NCBI RefSeq assembly: GCF_014698145.1
Contig: NZ_JACJSM010000015.1
Coordinates: 62,001 to 126,000 of the forward strand
Source of the DNA: Oscillatoria sp. FACHB-1406
GTDB taxonomy: Bacteria; Cyanobacteriota; Cyanobacteriia; Cyanobacteriales; Spirulinaceae
DNA: 64,000 bases
Direction of reading: 5' to 3'
Below, one piece after another: positions 26,766-35,189 of this stretch. The position numbers were made by a program, and so were the translations under genes. Each line of letters begins with the position of its first letter. Within the stretch, counting starts at the first letter, position 1. The notes beneath the pieces were generated by a model. It did no database searches, had not been told where the DNA came from, and saw only the letters and a program-made list of their open reading frames with translations.

Positions 26766-28292
26766 TTAAGCAACCTTAGCGACTCCAATATCTTCATCGA
26801 TAAATGTTGTCGCACTCCGCGCCGCTTCGAGAATCGTTATCAAGCCGCTTCCCGGATGAACTGCCCCGCCAATCCAGTATAAACCGCGCGTATTTTCGGA
26901 ACGAATCGGCGGGCGAAAAGGGCCCAGTTGCGTCCAGTTATGGCTTAAGTTAAACACGGCTCCGCGATAAACGGAATAGTCGTCGCGCCAAGTATTCGCG
27001 GTGTAGCAGGTTTCGCGGACGATGTGCCGTTCGACATCTTCATACCCTAACAGGGGCATCCGCGAGAGGATAAAATCGCGGTAGGATTTTTGCTTAGCAC
27101 TCCAATCGACTCCGTAAGCGGTGTTGGGAATGGGAACGAGAACGAAGAGAGTGCTGTGTCCCGGAGGTGCGTTGTCGGTATCGATGAGGGTGGGATTGCA
27201 GACGTAGAAGGGCGGGTTTTCTTCGTCGAGGGCGGAATCGTCCATCCAGGGACGTTCGCGGCGGCGGATATTTTCGGAGAGGTAGATTTGATGGTGGGGG
27301 AGGTTTTCGTAGCGGCGATCGATGCCTAAGTAAAGCATAAAGGTGGAGCAGGAATATTGGAAGCGCTCCAGTTTGCGATCGCTATAACGCCCGCGTTCTG
27401 AATCCGGTATGAGGGTTTGCATCGCGTGGCCGAAATCCGCATTCACCACTACCGCATCGGCGGTAATCCGTTCGCCGCTAGCGAGTTCGACTCCCCGAAC
27501 TTGACGATTTTCAATCCACGCTTGGCGAACGGGACAATTGAGATGAATGCGAACGCCCAAATCTTCTGCTGCTTTCCCCATCATTTTGGCAAGATTGCGG
27601 AAACCGCCTTCGGGATGCCACACGCCATCGGCAAATTCGAGGTAGGGAATTAAGCTGAAAACGCTAGCACTGACGGTGGGGTGCATTCCCAAGTATTTTG
27701 AGGGATAGCTGAGGGCATAGACCAGGCGATCGTCTTGGAAGTAGTTCCAAAAATGTTGGTACAAGCTTTCCCAAGGGCGAAATTGAAGCGCGGCGAGGAT
27801 TTCGTCCGGGCGCAGGTAGCCTAAAATGGAACGCACCGGAGAACCGAGATAGGGGCCGTAACCGAGTTCGTTTTTGCGTTGGTGTTCGAGATACCAGCGA
27901 TCGAAAGCTGCGGGGAGGTCGGGACGCAGGGTGGCGAGTTGGGCTTTGAAGGCGGTTAAATCTGAGGTTAAATCGAGATGGGTTCCATCCCAAAACCGGG
28001 CGCGCATGAAGGGATCGAGGCGCTTGAGGCGGATGTAATCGGAGAATTGCAGGCCGGAGTCGGCGAAGAGTTCTTCATACAGTCGCGGGAGTTGTAAGAT
28101 GGTGGGGCCGGTATCGAAGGAATAAGGGCCATCTTCAAAGCCTCGCATCCGACCGCCGACGCGTGCCGCTACGCGGATCCCTGCGGGATCGCACGCTTCA
28201 AATATTTCCACTTCATACCCTTTCCCAGCAAGCCGGATTGCAGTAGCTAAACCCCCCGGCCCCGCACCAATAATGACAATTTTCTTAGACAT
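26766..28292 (-). CDS. CrtI-type phytoene desaturase / carotenoid oxidoreductase family protein
   Basis: This 508-residue FAD-dependent protein has the dinucleotide-binding start KKIVIIGAGPGGLATAIRLAG, the second motif RVGGRMRGFEDGPYSFDTGPT and the C-terminal signature YWIGGAVHPGSGLITILEAARSA, all typical of CrtI-type desaturases and related carotenoid enzymes. The substrate (phytoene, another carotene, or a lipid) cannot be decided. Residues about 33-43 (ACDPAGIRVAA) are inserted between the glutamate that binds FAD ribose and the RVGGRM motif, by a repeat at 28161-28196, which might affect cofactor binding. It is divergent from nadA. Confidence 0.85.
   Translation of the reverse strand: MSKKIVIIGAGPGGLATAIRLAGKGYEVEIFEACDPAGIRVAARVGGRMRGFEDGPYSFDTGPTILQLPRLYEELFADSGLQFSDYIRLKRLDPFMRARFWDGTHLDLTSDLTAFKAQLATLRPDLPAAFDRWYLEHQRKNELGYGPYLGSPVRSILGYLRPDEILAALQFRPWESLYQHFWNYFQDDRLVYALSYPSKYLGMHPTVSASVFSLIPYLEFADGVWHPEGGFRNLAKMMGKAAEDLGVRIHLNCPVRQAWIENRQVRGVELASGERITADAVVVNADFGHAMQTLIPDSERGRYSDRKLERFQYSCSTFMLYLGIDRRYENLPHHQIYLSENIRRRERPWMDDSALDEENPPFYVCNPTLIDTDNAPPGHSTLFVLVPIPNTAYGVDWSAKQKSYRDFILSRMPLLGYEDVERHIVRETCYTANTWRDDYSVYRGAVFNLSHNWTQLGPFRPPIRSENTRGLYWIGGAVHPGSGLITILEAARSATTFIDEDIGVAKVA
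28161..28196. repeat. palindromic short dispersed repeat inside a coding region (site 4)
   Basis: A 36-bp segment inside the FAD-binding region of the carotenoid oxidoreductase gene. On the minus strand it reads GCGTGCGATCCCGCAGGG, then ATCCGCGTAGCGGCACGC, and encodes CDPAGIRVAAR. It is the close relative of site 3 (26267-26301). Confidence 0.7.
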
Positions 28293-28404
28293 CCTACTGA
28301 CTGCGCTTCGCTGACAGTTCTACTAATTGTGCCATTTTACCCCGGGGAATTGCTCGGGAACCCCGAAAAACCTGCGCGGCGCGATCGCCGGTCCCATTTT
28401 TGGT

Positions 28405-28434
28405 AAGTTTAACTATAATAGTTATAGTAAACTT
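28405..28434. promoter_or_regulatory. palindromic operator or promoter candidate upstream of nadA
   Basis: ACTATAA (28412-28418) and TTATAGT (28422-28428) form an inverted repeat with a TAG spacer, flanked by AAGTTTA and TAAACTT, about 33-62 bp before the nadA start codon. AACTATAAT is repeated at 28435-28443. NAD synthesis genes are often repressed by dedicated regulators such as NrtR; whether one binds here is unknown. Confidence 0.4.
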
Positions 28435-28466
28435 AACTATAATTTCAGCCTCAACCCGCAACTACT

Positions 28467-29432
28467 GTGTTTACAACCCTTTTACCGCGCCCCACAACCG
28501 ATAGCATTCCCGACGACTTGTTTGCTGCCATCGAACAACTCAAAAAAGAACTGAACGCCATTGTCCTCGCCCACTACTACCAAGATTCTGACATTCAGGA
28601 CATTGCAGACTATCTCGGCGACTCCCTCGGACTCGCCCAACAAGCAGCCACCACCAACGCCGATGTCATTGTCTTTGCAGGCGTTCACTTTATGGCAGAG
28701 ACAGCAAAAATCCTCAATCCGGACAAACTCGTACTGCTGCCCGATTTAGAAGCAGGTTGTTCTCTAGCCGATAGCTGCCCCCCCGAAGCATTTGCAGCAT
28801 TTAAGGCACAATATCCCGACCATATTGTAGTTTCTTACATCAATTGCTCGGCAGAAATTAAGGCAATGAGCGATATTATTTGCACCAGTTCAAATGCCGT
28901 AAAAATTGTCAATCAAATTCCGGCAGAGCAACCGATTATTTTTGCGCCAGATCGCAACCTCGGACGCTACGTGATGGAACAAACGGGCAGGGATTTAGTG
29001 TTATGGCAAGGCAGTTGTATCGTTCACGAAACCTTCTCTGAGAAAAAGTTAATCGAACTAAAAATCGAACATCCCAAAGCTGAAATCATTGCCCATCCTG
29101 AATGCGAACCGCCGGTTTTACGCCACGCCGATTATATCGGTTCAACGACTGCATTGCTGCATTACTCTCAAAAAAGTGCTGCGGATACTTTTATCGTTGT
29201 CACCGAACCGGGAATCGTTCATCAAATGCAGAAAGCTGCACCGAATAAGCGCTTTATTCCAGCCCCCGGAACTAACAATTGTGCGTGCAATGAATGCCCG
29301 CATATGCGCTTAAATACGCTGGAGAAATTGTATTTAGCGATGAAGAATCGCCAACCGGAAATCACAATGGCAGAAGAGATTCGAGTGGCAGCGTTGAAAC
29401 CCATTCAACGGATGTTAGAGATGAGTATTTAG
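28467..29432 (+). CDS. nadA: quinolinate synthase
   Basis: This 321-residue iron-sulfur enzyme condenses iminoaspartate with dihydroxyacetone phosphate to quinolinate, the precursor of NAD. It shows the three-fold repeated fold with [20 protein letters not shown] near the start, the cluster Cys regions [11 protein letters not shown], and [20 protein letters not shown] near the C-terminus. The start is GTG 28467; the length fits the family. A palindrome lies upstream and a terminator hairpin downstream, so it is probably a single-gene unit. Confidence 0.95.
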   Translation: MFTTLLPRPTTDSIPDDLFAAIEQLKKELNAIVLAHYYQDSDIQDIADYLGDSLGLAQQAATTNADVIVFAGVHFMAETAKILNPDKLVLLPDLEAGCSLADSCPPEAFAAFKAQYPDHIVVSYINCSAEIKAMSDIICTSSNAVKIVNQIPAEQPIIFAPDRNLGRYVMEQTGRDLVLWQGSCIVHETFSEKKLIELKIEHPKAEIIAHPECEPPVLRHADYIGSTTALLHYSQKSAADTFIVVTEPGIVHQMQKAAPNKRFIPAPGTNNCACNECPHMRLNTLEKLYLAMKNRQPEITMAEEIRVAALKPIQRMLEMSI

Positions 29433-29443
29433 TTGAGAGAATG

Positions 29444-29478
29444 GTGCGTTACGCAAGGCTAACGCACCCTACTTTTTA
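29444..29478 (+). terminator. terminator hairpin after nadA
   Basis: GGTGCGTTA (29444-29452) and TAACGCACC (29461-29469) form a perfect 9-bp stem with an 8-base loop, followed by CTACTTTTT. The hairpin belongs to a type common in cyanobacterial spacers. It is 12 bp after the nadA stop. Confidence 0.7.
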
Positions 29479-29528
29479 AGATAAAATTGAGAGTAGGCTT
29501 TTAGATTTATTGAGTCGGGCGATTTCCC

Positions 29529-31265
29529 TTAAATCCTAACATCGAGCCACCCTTTCAATAATTCCTCTTGCTCTTCAGATATCGATTTCATCTTTGTAAC
29601 TTGATAAACAAGAGGCTGAGGTTTTTCTAAACGAAGGCGATGAATCCGCAATTCTTCTTGATGAAAAACCGCGACTTCAATCTCATCTCCCGCTCGATAG
29701 TCTAGCAAGCGTTCGTTTAACGATTCTGCCGTTACTTTGAAGCCATTAATCGCGAGTAATTCGTCGTCGGGATCGATTCCTGCTAAGTTTGCGGGCGACA
29801 TCGCTTCGACAAACTGAACTTTTGCTTTCCCATTTTCTGGGATAACTCTCATTCCGGTATAAGGAATTGCTTCGCCTTTCTCAACTGCTTTTAATTGCAA
29901 CCCAAAAGGTTCGAGATAGGTGTCAAAAGGTAAAGCTTCAGTATCGTCAATAAATGCCGCAAAAAAGCTGCTTAAATCGACACCCGCAACGGATTCGATC
30001 GCTTGCTGCAACTGTTCGGGCGTAAAACCTACTTCATCTTTGCCAAACTGTTCCCACAGAGTCCGTAGCACGTCATCGAGCGATCGCTGATTTTTGTGGC
30101 GCGATCGAATTAACAAATCCAGCAGCAGCGAAACCATTTCCCCTTTTAAATAGTAGGAAATTTGCGAATTATCGCTATTGCTATCCCGGCGGTAAAGTTT
30201 AATCCAAGCATCAAAACTCGACTCGCTCAGCGGTTGAACTTTTCGCCCCGGTGTCAGTAAATAGCGCGTAATTTCTTTACTCAGAATATCTAAGAAAGTT
30301 TTAACGTCATAAATACCTGCCCAAGCTGGAATTAAGCAATCGTAATAGCTTGTTGTTCCTTCACTAAACCATAGGGATGTCGTATAGTTTTCTTGTTCGT
30401 AATCGAAGGTTTCTAAAGCTTTGGGGCGGATGCGCTTTATATTCCACAGATGAAAGAATTCGTGAGCGACAAGCTGAATAAAGCGATTGTATTTTTCGGG
30501 GTGGCGGAAGCCAAAACGAGGATAATTGAGCGAGCAAGAGTCTTTATGCTCCAACCCACCATACCCCATCGCCGATAAATGAAGGATAAATAAATAGCGA
30601 TCGTAGGGCAAACCTCCGAAGATTTTTTCTTCAACGTTAATAAGCTTTTTGATATCCTCAATCGTTGATGCTGGGTTAATATTTCCTTTCCCCCAAATCG
30701 CTAGCTGGTGAGGCTTATTTAAGACTTCAAAATCATGAATTTCTTGAGTGCCAATTTCAAAGGGACTGTCAACTAACGTATCGAAATCGCGCGCCTCAAA
30801 GCTGTAACTGTCGCCAGACAATGAAAGGATTGGTAAAGTCGTGCTGACGCGCCAGTTAGGTTTGGGGGGAATAATTGTAATGCGGATTGGCTGTTTTTCG
30901 CGTCCGGGAACGAAATAGAAGAGGGCTGCCCCATTGAAATAGCCGTGCGTTGCATCAAGGTGATTGGTGCGAACGGAAAGTTCGTTCGCAAACACTCGAT
31001 AGCGAATGTTAACGGTTGAAGTTTTTTCGGTGGAAATTTGCCAGTGGTTTTTACTGAGTTTTTGACTGGGAAGCTGACTTTGCTTTTCCGCATCCCAAGC
31101 GCTGAAATCTTGAACGTTACGAGCATATTCCCGAACGAGGTAAGAACCGGGAGTCCACACGGGCATTTTCAAATCGAGAACCGGAGAGTTCCAATCATTA
31201 ATCTGCAATGTCACTTCAAAGAGGTGAGATTCGGGGACGGACATTGCGACTTGATAGTGAAGCAT
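29529..31265 (-). CDS. M61-family metallopeptidase with PDZ domain
   Basis: This 578-residue protein has the M61 N-terminal beta domain, the substrate motif YGGLEHKDS (235-243), the zinc site H268-E-F-F-H272 (VAHEFFHLWNIKRIRP) with a later Glu in LWFSEGTTSYY, and a C-terminal PDZ-like domain (about 470-560, ANLAGIDPDDELLAINGFKV). M61 enzymes are glycyl aminopeptidase-like. No signal peptide is seen. A short tandem repeat region follows upstream of the start (31262-31325). Confidence 0.9.
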   Translation of the reverse strand: MLHYQVAMSVPESHLFEVTLQINDWNSPVLDLKMPVWTPGSYLVREYARNVQDFSAWDAEKQSQLPSQKLSKNHWQISTEKTSTVNIRYRVFANELSVRTNHLDATHGYFNGAALFYFVPGREKQPIRITIIPPKPNWRVSTTLPILSLSGDSYSFEARDFDTLVDSPFEIGTQEIHDFEVLNKPHQLAIWGKGNINPASTIEDIKKLINVEEKIFGGLPYDRYLFILHLSAMGYGGLEHKDSCSLNYPRFGFRHPEKYNRFIQLVAHEFFHLWNIKRIRPKALETFDYEQENYTTSLWFSEGTTSYYDCLIPAWAGIYDVKTFLDILSKEITRYLLTPGRKVQPLSESSFDAWIKLYRRDSNSDNSQISYYLKGEMVSLLLDLLIRSRHKNQRSLDDVLRTLWEQFGKDEVGFTPEQLQQAIESVAGVDLSSFFAAFIDDTEALPFDTYLEPFGLQLKAVEKGEAIPYTGMRVIPENGKAKVQFVEAMSPANLAGIDPDDELLAINGFKVTAESLNERLLDYRAGDEIEVAVFHQEELRIHRLRLEKPQPLVYQVTKMKSISEEQEELLKGWLDVRI

Positions 31266-31421
31266 GAAGGATAAATGATGAGGAATAAATTATGAGTAAC
31301 GAGCCATTAATCATTAATGAGTTATTTAAAATTTAGCAAAAAATATTAAAAGTTGTGGGACGTTCGGGAGCGTAAATTCAACTTTTATTTTTTTGAGGAG
31401 CGAGCGATCGGGATTCAGTCT

Positions 31422-32108
31422 CTATTGTATTCTTCCGCTCAAGTGAGTCAGTTGTTTGAGGTTAACTAAACACAAAATATTCTTAGCCGATTGAATTTCG
31501 ACCCAACCTTTAGCTTCTAATTTTTCTAAGATTTTACGAGTTTCGTCGATTGTAATATCCGAAACATCTGCGAGGTCTGAGTGGGAAATATTCAGAATTT
31601 CTGCCCCTCTTTCAGTAGTTTTACCGTAATTTTCAGCAAAAGTTACTAAAGTTTTGGCGAGCTTAATGGCGGGCGGTTGATTTCGCATTTGAAAGCGAAT
31701 ATTGGTTTGGCGCAAACGCTGCACCATCAGTTGCAGCATTCGGTGATGGAGTTGAGGATCTTTGAAGAGGGCTTGGATGAAGCGTTGAGCGGAAATGCTG
31801 ACTAATTCGACATCAGAAAGGGCGATAACATCGGTGGAGCGGGGAGATTCGTCTAAAATGGCCATTTCGCCAAAAAAGTCGCCTTCCCCTAAAATAGCGA
31901 GGGTGGCGGCGCTTTCTCCGGCAAGACGACGAACTTTCACCCAACCGTCAACGATGAAATAGACGGCATTTCCCCAAGAGTCTTCCATTAAGACGGCGCG
32001 ATGGGCGGGATAGTCGTGTTCGACGGCAACGGAGAGTAACCAGTCTAGGGTTTCCGGGCTAACTGTGTTAAAGAGGGGAAAACGCTCGCTAAACGCTTTG
32101 GTTTCCAT
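31422..32108 (-). CDS. Crp/Fnr-family transcriptional regulator
   Basis: This 228-residue protein has a cyclic-nucleotide-binding-like domain (about 10-125, with GEGDFFGEMAILDESPRSTDVIA) and a C-terminal winged helix-turn-helix (about 165-215, LNISHSDLADVSDITIDETRKIL). The GEMA...RS/T pattern resembles cAMP-binding CRPs, with Ser-Pro-Arg-Ser-Thr in the phosphate cassette. The ATG at 32108 is chosen; an in-frame TTG at 32132 would add eight residues. It is divergent from desA with a 388-bp spacer. Its targets are unknown. Confidence 0.88.
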   Translation of the reverse strand: METKAFSERFPLFNTVSPETLDWLLSVAVEHDYPAHRAVLMEDSWGNAVYFIVDGWVKVRRLAGESAATLAILGEGDFFGEMAILDESPRSTDVIALSDVELVSISAQRFIQALFKDPQLHHRMLQLMVQRLRQTNIRFQMRNQPPAIKLAKTLVTFAENYGKTTERGAEILNISHSDLADVSDITIDETRKILEKLEAKGWVEIQSAKNILCLVNLKQLTHLSGRIQ

Positions 32109-32496
32109 TAGCAGTTTATAACTCCTATGCAATACGTTCTCGGAATGGAGTCGCGCCGCGAAGCGGATTCTTGCACGATCGCGCGATCGTCAGGTAAGGA
32201 GTCGATGGCTAAGTGCTTCGGGAACTCGGTTGCGGACTGAACCAAACATTGTTGCATTGCATCTCGAACTTCTATGCCCTGATATCTTATCAAAAATCTG
32301 ACGCAGCAAAGCCCGATTCGTTGATACTGGGGAGTTATCAGCCTTAAAGGGTTTGCTTTGGTGTTACTTAGCTTTACTTTGAGGAAAATTTGTTTTACGG
32401 CGCTATTCTGGCAAAACCGCAAATTATGGTATATATGTAAAGGTTTATGAAGTTCAATCTTCTCAAAGCTTCGCAATACCCTCAATAATCATTTAC
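32109..32496. other. intergenic region between the Crp-type gene and desA
   Basis: No gene is seen. It contains GCGCCGCGAAGCGGATTC (32153-32170), a partial relative of the palindromic repeat described at 26267, followed by clustered GATCGCGCGATCG palindromes. The AT-rich stretch near 32420-32445 (GGTATATATG) is the likeliest desA promoter region. Confidence 0.4.
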
Positions 32497-33528
32497 ATGA
32501 CTGCATTAGTACAAAAACCTCAACCCTGGGAATCTGCCACCTCGGATGCTCCTATGCGCCTCCGGGATATCCTTAAAACCTTACCTCCTGAAGTGTTTTT
32601 GAAGGATCGGCGCAAAGCTTGGTTGAAAGTCGCACTCAATGTCGCGCTCGTTGGTTTGGGATACTGGGGTTTAGCAGTTGCCCCGTTTTACCTCTTACCC
32701 GTGCTGTGGATTTTTACCGGAACCGCTTTAACGGGTTTTTTTGTCATCGGACACGATTGCGGACATCGCTCGTTTGCGAACCGCAAGTGGATCAATAATT
32801 TAGTAGGGCATTTAGCGTTTCTGCCGTTAATCTATCCGTTCCACGCTTGGCGCATTCTCCACAATCACCACCACAAACATACAAATAAGGTTCAGGTTGA
32901 TAATGCCTGGGATCCGTTTACGGTGGAGTATTACGAGAGTTTACCGCCGCTGCTGCGTTGGGGATACCGACAAATCCGGGGACGTTTTTGGTGGCTCGGT
33001 TCGATCGCGCATTGGGCTAAGCTGCATTTTGACTGGACGCAATTTAAGGGTAAGCAACGGGAACAAGTGCGTTTTTCAGTCTTGTTTGTGGTTATTGGGG
33101 CTGCGATCGCGTTTCCAACGCTGATTGCTTTAACAGGGATTTGGGGTTTTGTCAAGTTTTGGTTGCTACCTTGGTTGGTGTACCACTTCTGGATGAGTAC
33201 GTTCACCATCGTTCACCACACGCGCCCCGATATCCACTTTGCTCCGGTTCAGGAATGGGATGAAGCAAGCGCGCAGTTGTTCGGAACGGTTCACTGCGAG
33301 TACCCGCGTTGGGTTGAATTTCTCTGTCACGATATTAACGTTCACATTCCCCACCATGTTTCGACGGCGATTCCTTGGTACAACCTCCGCAAAGCTCATC
33401 AAATTTTGAAGGAAAACTGGGGAGAAAATTTAAAAGAAAGTAAGTTTTCCTGGGAGCTAATGCAGGAAATCACCGATTACTGCCATTTGTACGATGGTAG
33501 TAAAGGCTATCAAAAGTTTCCTCAGTAG
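32497..33528 (+). CDS. desA: acyl-lipid delta-12 fatty acid desaturase
   Basis: This 343-residue membrane desaturase has the three His boxes H86-D-C-G-H90, H122-N-H-H-H126 and H283-I-P-H-H287 that bind the di-iron centre, between hydrophobic segments. The sequence FFVIGHDCGHRSF and HIPHHVSTAIPWYNLR are typical of cyanobacterial DesA, which introduces the delta-12 double bond into membrane lipid acyl chains using ferredoxin. desB follows after 150 bp on the same strand, so polyunsaturated lipids can be made in two steps. Such genes are usually cold induced; that is not shown here. Confidence 0.93.
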   Translation: MTALVQKPQPWESATSDAPMRLRDILKTLPPEVFLKDRRKAWLKVALNVALVGLGYWGLAVAPFYLLPVLWIFTGTALTGFFVIGHDCGHRSFANRKWINNLVGHLAFLPLIYPFHAWRILHNHHHKHTNKVQVDNAWDPFTVEYYESLPPLLRWGYRQIRGRFWWLGSIAHWAKLHFDWTQFKGKQREQVRFSVLFVVIGAAIAFPTLIALTGIWGFVKFWLLPWLVYHFWMSTFTIVHHTRPDIHFAPVQEWDEASAQLFGTVHCEYPRWVEFLCHDINVHIPHHVSTAIPWYNLRKAHQILKENWGENLKESKFSWELMQEITDYCHLYDGSKGYQKFPQ

Positions 33529-33600
33529 GACGCTCCTGAAGTCGCCGCTCTTTATTCGGTCAATCTCGAAAATCGAGCGGGTTTGTTAGCGCAACAAATA

Positions 33601-33621
33601 GGGCATAGCACGGCTATGCCC
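33601..33621. repeat. stable hairpin between desA and desB
   Basis: GGGCATAGC, ACG, GCTATGCCC: a perfect 9-bp stem with a 3-base loop. It lacks a T-run. It could reduce read-through or stabilise an mRNA end; it also resembles dispersed cyanobacterial palindromes. Confidence 0.5.
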
Positions 33622-33678
33622 CAGTTCTAAAGCGGCTATGTAACGACCGTATTATCCTTTCAGAATACTCAATTTTCT

Positions 33679-34743
33679 GTGATCGTTAACACTAATAAAT
33701 CCCAAACATTACCGGCTGTAGAAGCCGTTGAACTTTCCGAACAGCTACCGTTTACCCTCAAACAGATCAAGGATGCGATTCCGCCACACTGTTTTGAGCC
33801 TTCTGTGCCTCGCTCGTTAGCTTACTTTTTCCTAGATATCGGAATTATTGCAGGACTGTACGCGATCGCGGCTTACCTCGATTCTTGGTACTTTTTCCCG
33901 ATTTTCTGGTTGATGCAAGGGACAATGTTTTGGGCGCTGTTCGTCGTCGGACACGACTGCGGACATCGCTCTTTTTCCCGTTACGAATGGCTCAACGATC
34001 TCATCGGTCATTTGTCGCATACTCCAATCCTCGTTCCTTTTCACGGCTGGCGCATCAGCCATCGTACCCATCACAACAATACGGGGAGTTTGGAGAACGA
34101 TGAAAGCTGGTATCCGATCTCGGAAAGTCGGTACGAAAAAATGACGGGATTGGAACGATTTGCGCGCTTTGATATTCCGTTGTTAATGTACCCGGTGTAT
34201 CTGTTCAAACGCTCTCCCGGCAAACAAGGAACCCATTTCGATCCTAGCAGCCCGCTGTTTAAACCTTCGGAAAAAAATCAAGTTTTAACCAGTACGATTT
34301 GCTGTATTGCAATGATTGTCTTGCTAGGCGTTTTAACCTATCAATGGGGCATTTTATGGTTTGTCAAATACTATTTCATGCCTTATCTCATTTTCGTGAT
34401 GTGGCTTGACTTAGTGACGTTTCTACATCATACAGAAGAAGATATTCCTTGGTATCGCGGCGAGAATTGGAATTTCTTGAAAGGGGCGCTTTCGACGATC
34501 GATCGCGATTACGGTTTCATTAATGAGATTCATCACAATATTGGAACCCACGTCGCCCACCATATTTTCTTGAATATGCCGCACTACCATCTCAAGGAAG
34601 CGACAGAAGCAATTAAACCGCTTCTCGGCGATTATTACCGCAAATCCGATCGCCCGATTTGGCAGTCGTTCTGGCGCTCTTACCGCAATTGCCATATTGT
34701 CTCGGATACGGGAGCGACGGTGTATTACCGCAAAACGAGATAA
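33679..34743 (+). CDS. desB: acyl-lipid omega-3 (delta-15) fatty acid desaturase
   Basis: This 354-residue membrane desaturase has His boxes H92-D-C-G-H96, H128-R-T-H-H132 and H291-V-A-H-H295. The second box SHRTHHNNTG and GFINEIHHNIGTHVAHHIF are features of omega-3 desaturases, which add the third double bond after DesA. The start is GTG 33679. The stop is followed directly by GATAATGGACAATGG tandem units. Having both genes places the organism among cyanobacteria that make trienoic acids. Confidence 0.92.
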   Translation: MIVNTNKSQTLPAVEAVELSEQLPFTLKQIKDAIPPHCFEPSVPRSLAYFFLDIGIIAGLYAIAAYLDSWYFFPIFWLMQGTMFWALFVVGHDCGHRSFSRYEWLNDLIGHLSHTPILVPFHGWRISHRTHHNNTGSLENDESWYPISESRYEKMTGLERFARFDIPLLMYPVYLFKRSPGKQGTHFDPSSPLFKPSEKNQVLTSTICCIAMIVLLGVLTYQWGILWFVKYYFMPYLIFVMWLDLVTFLHHTEEDIPWYRGENWNFLKGALSTIDRDYGFINEIHHNIGTHVAHHIFLNMPHYHLKEATEAIKPLLGDYYRKSDRPIWQSFWRSYRNCHIVSDTGATVYYRKTR

Positions 34744-35189
34744 TAATTGATAATGGACAATGGACAATGGATAACGAAGAAGAGACGATCGTTTTTTAGG
34801 GGGAATTAAGTTTCCAATTAATGCTCGATTGTTCGTTATCCATATGTCGATTTGAAAAACATCCACTCTGGCTGACGGGCGCGGTGGCGGGAGATTCCCT
34901 TAATCCGCGATCGCGCTGTCCCACTTCTTTCGGTAAACCTTTGAGCCGTAAATGCCCTCAATTGAGGCAATCGTTTCTCCGAAAGCGCTACCATATTGAT
35001 AAATAGCTGGGTCAAACCGCGATCGCCCCAAAGGCAACTCGTCCTGCAAAAGCCCCGAAATTCTTTAGCGGTGCAGGATGCGAATATCGATTGGGGCGGG
35101 TAAAATACAACTCAATAGCATCACCGGCTAGCTAAGATTGTCGAGCGCTGCATTGAATTCAATGGAAGGGAGTATTAGGAAGTAGCACT
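34744..35189. other. intergenic region with short tandem repeats, no gene seen
   Basis: Begins with TAATTGATAATGGACAATGG repeats (34743-34775). A 61-codon frame at 34821-35006 has no recognisable features and is not called. A GGGAG-type ribosome binding site near 35169 belongs to the phosphatase gene. Confidence 0.45.

Noticed and set aside
33601-33621. Hairpin between desA and desB as a definite terminator
   Set aside because: No T-run follows, and the same palindrome type occurs as a dispersed repeat, so it is listed only as a repeat.
34821-35006. 61-codon plus-strand frame between desB and the phosphatase gene
   Set aside because: No recognisable motif, no ribosome binding site, and codon use unlike the neighbours.
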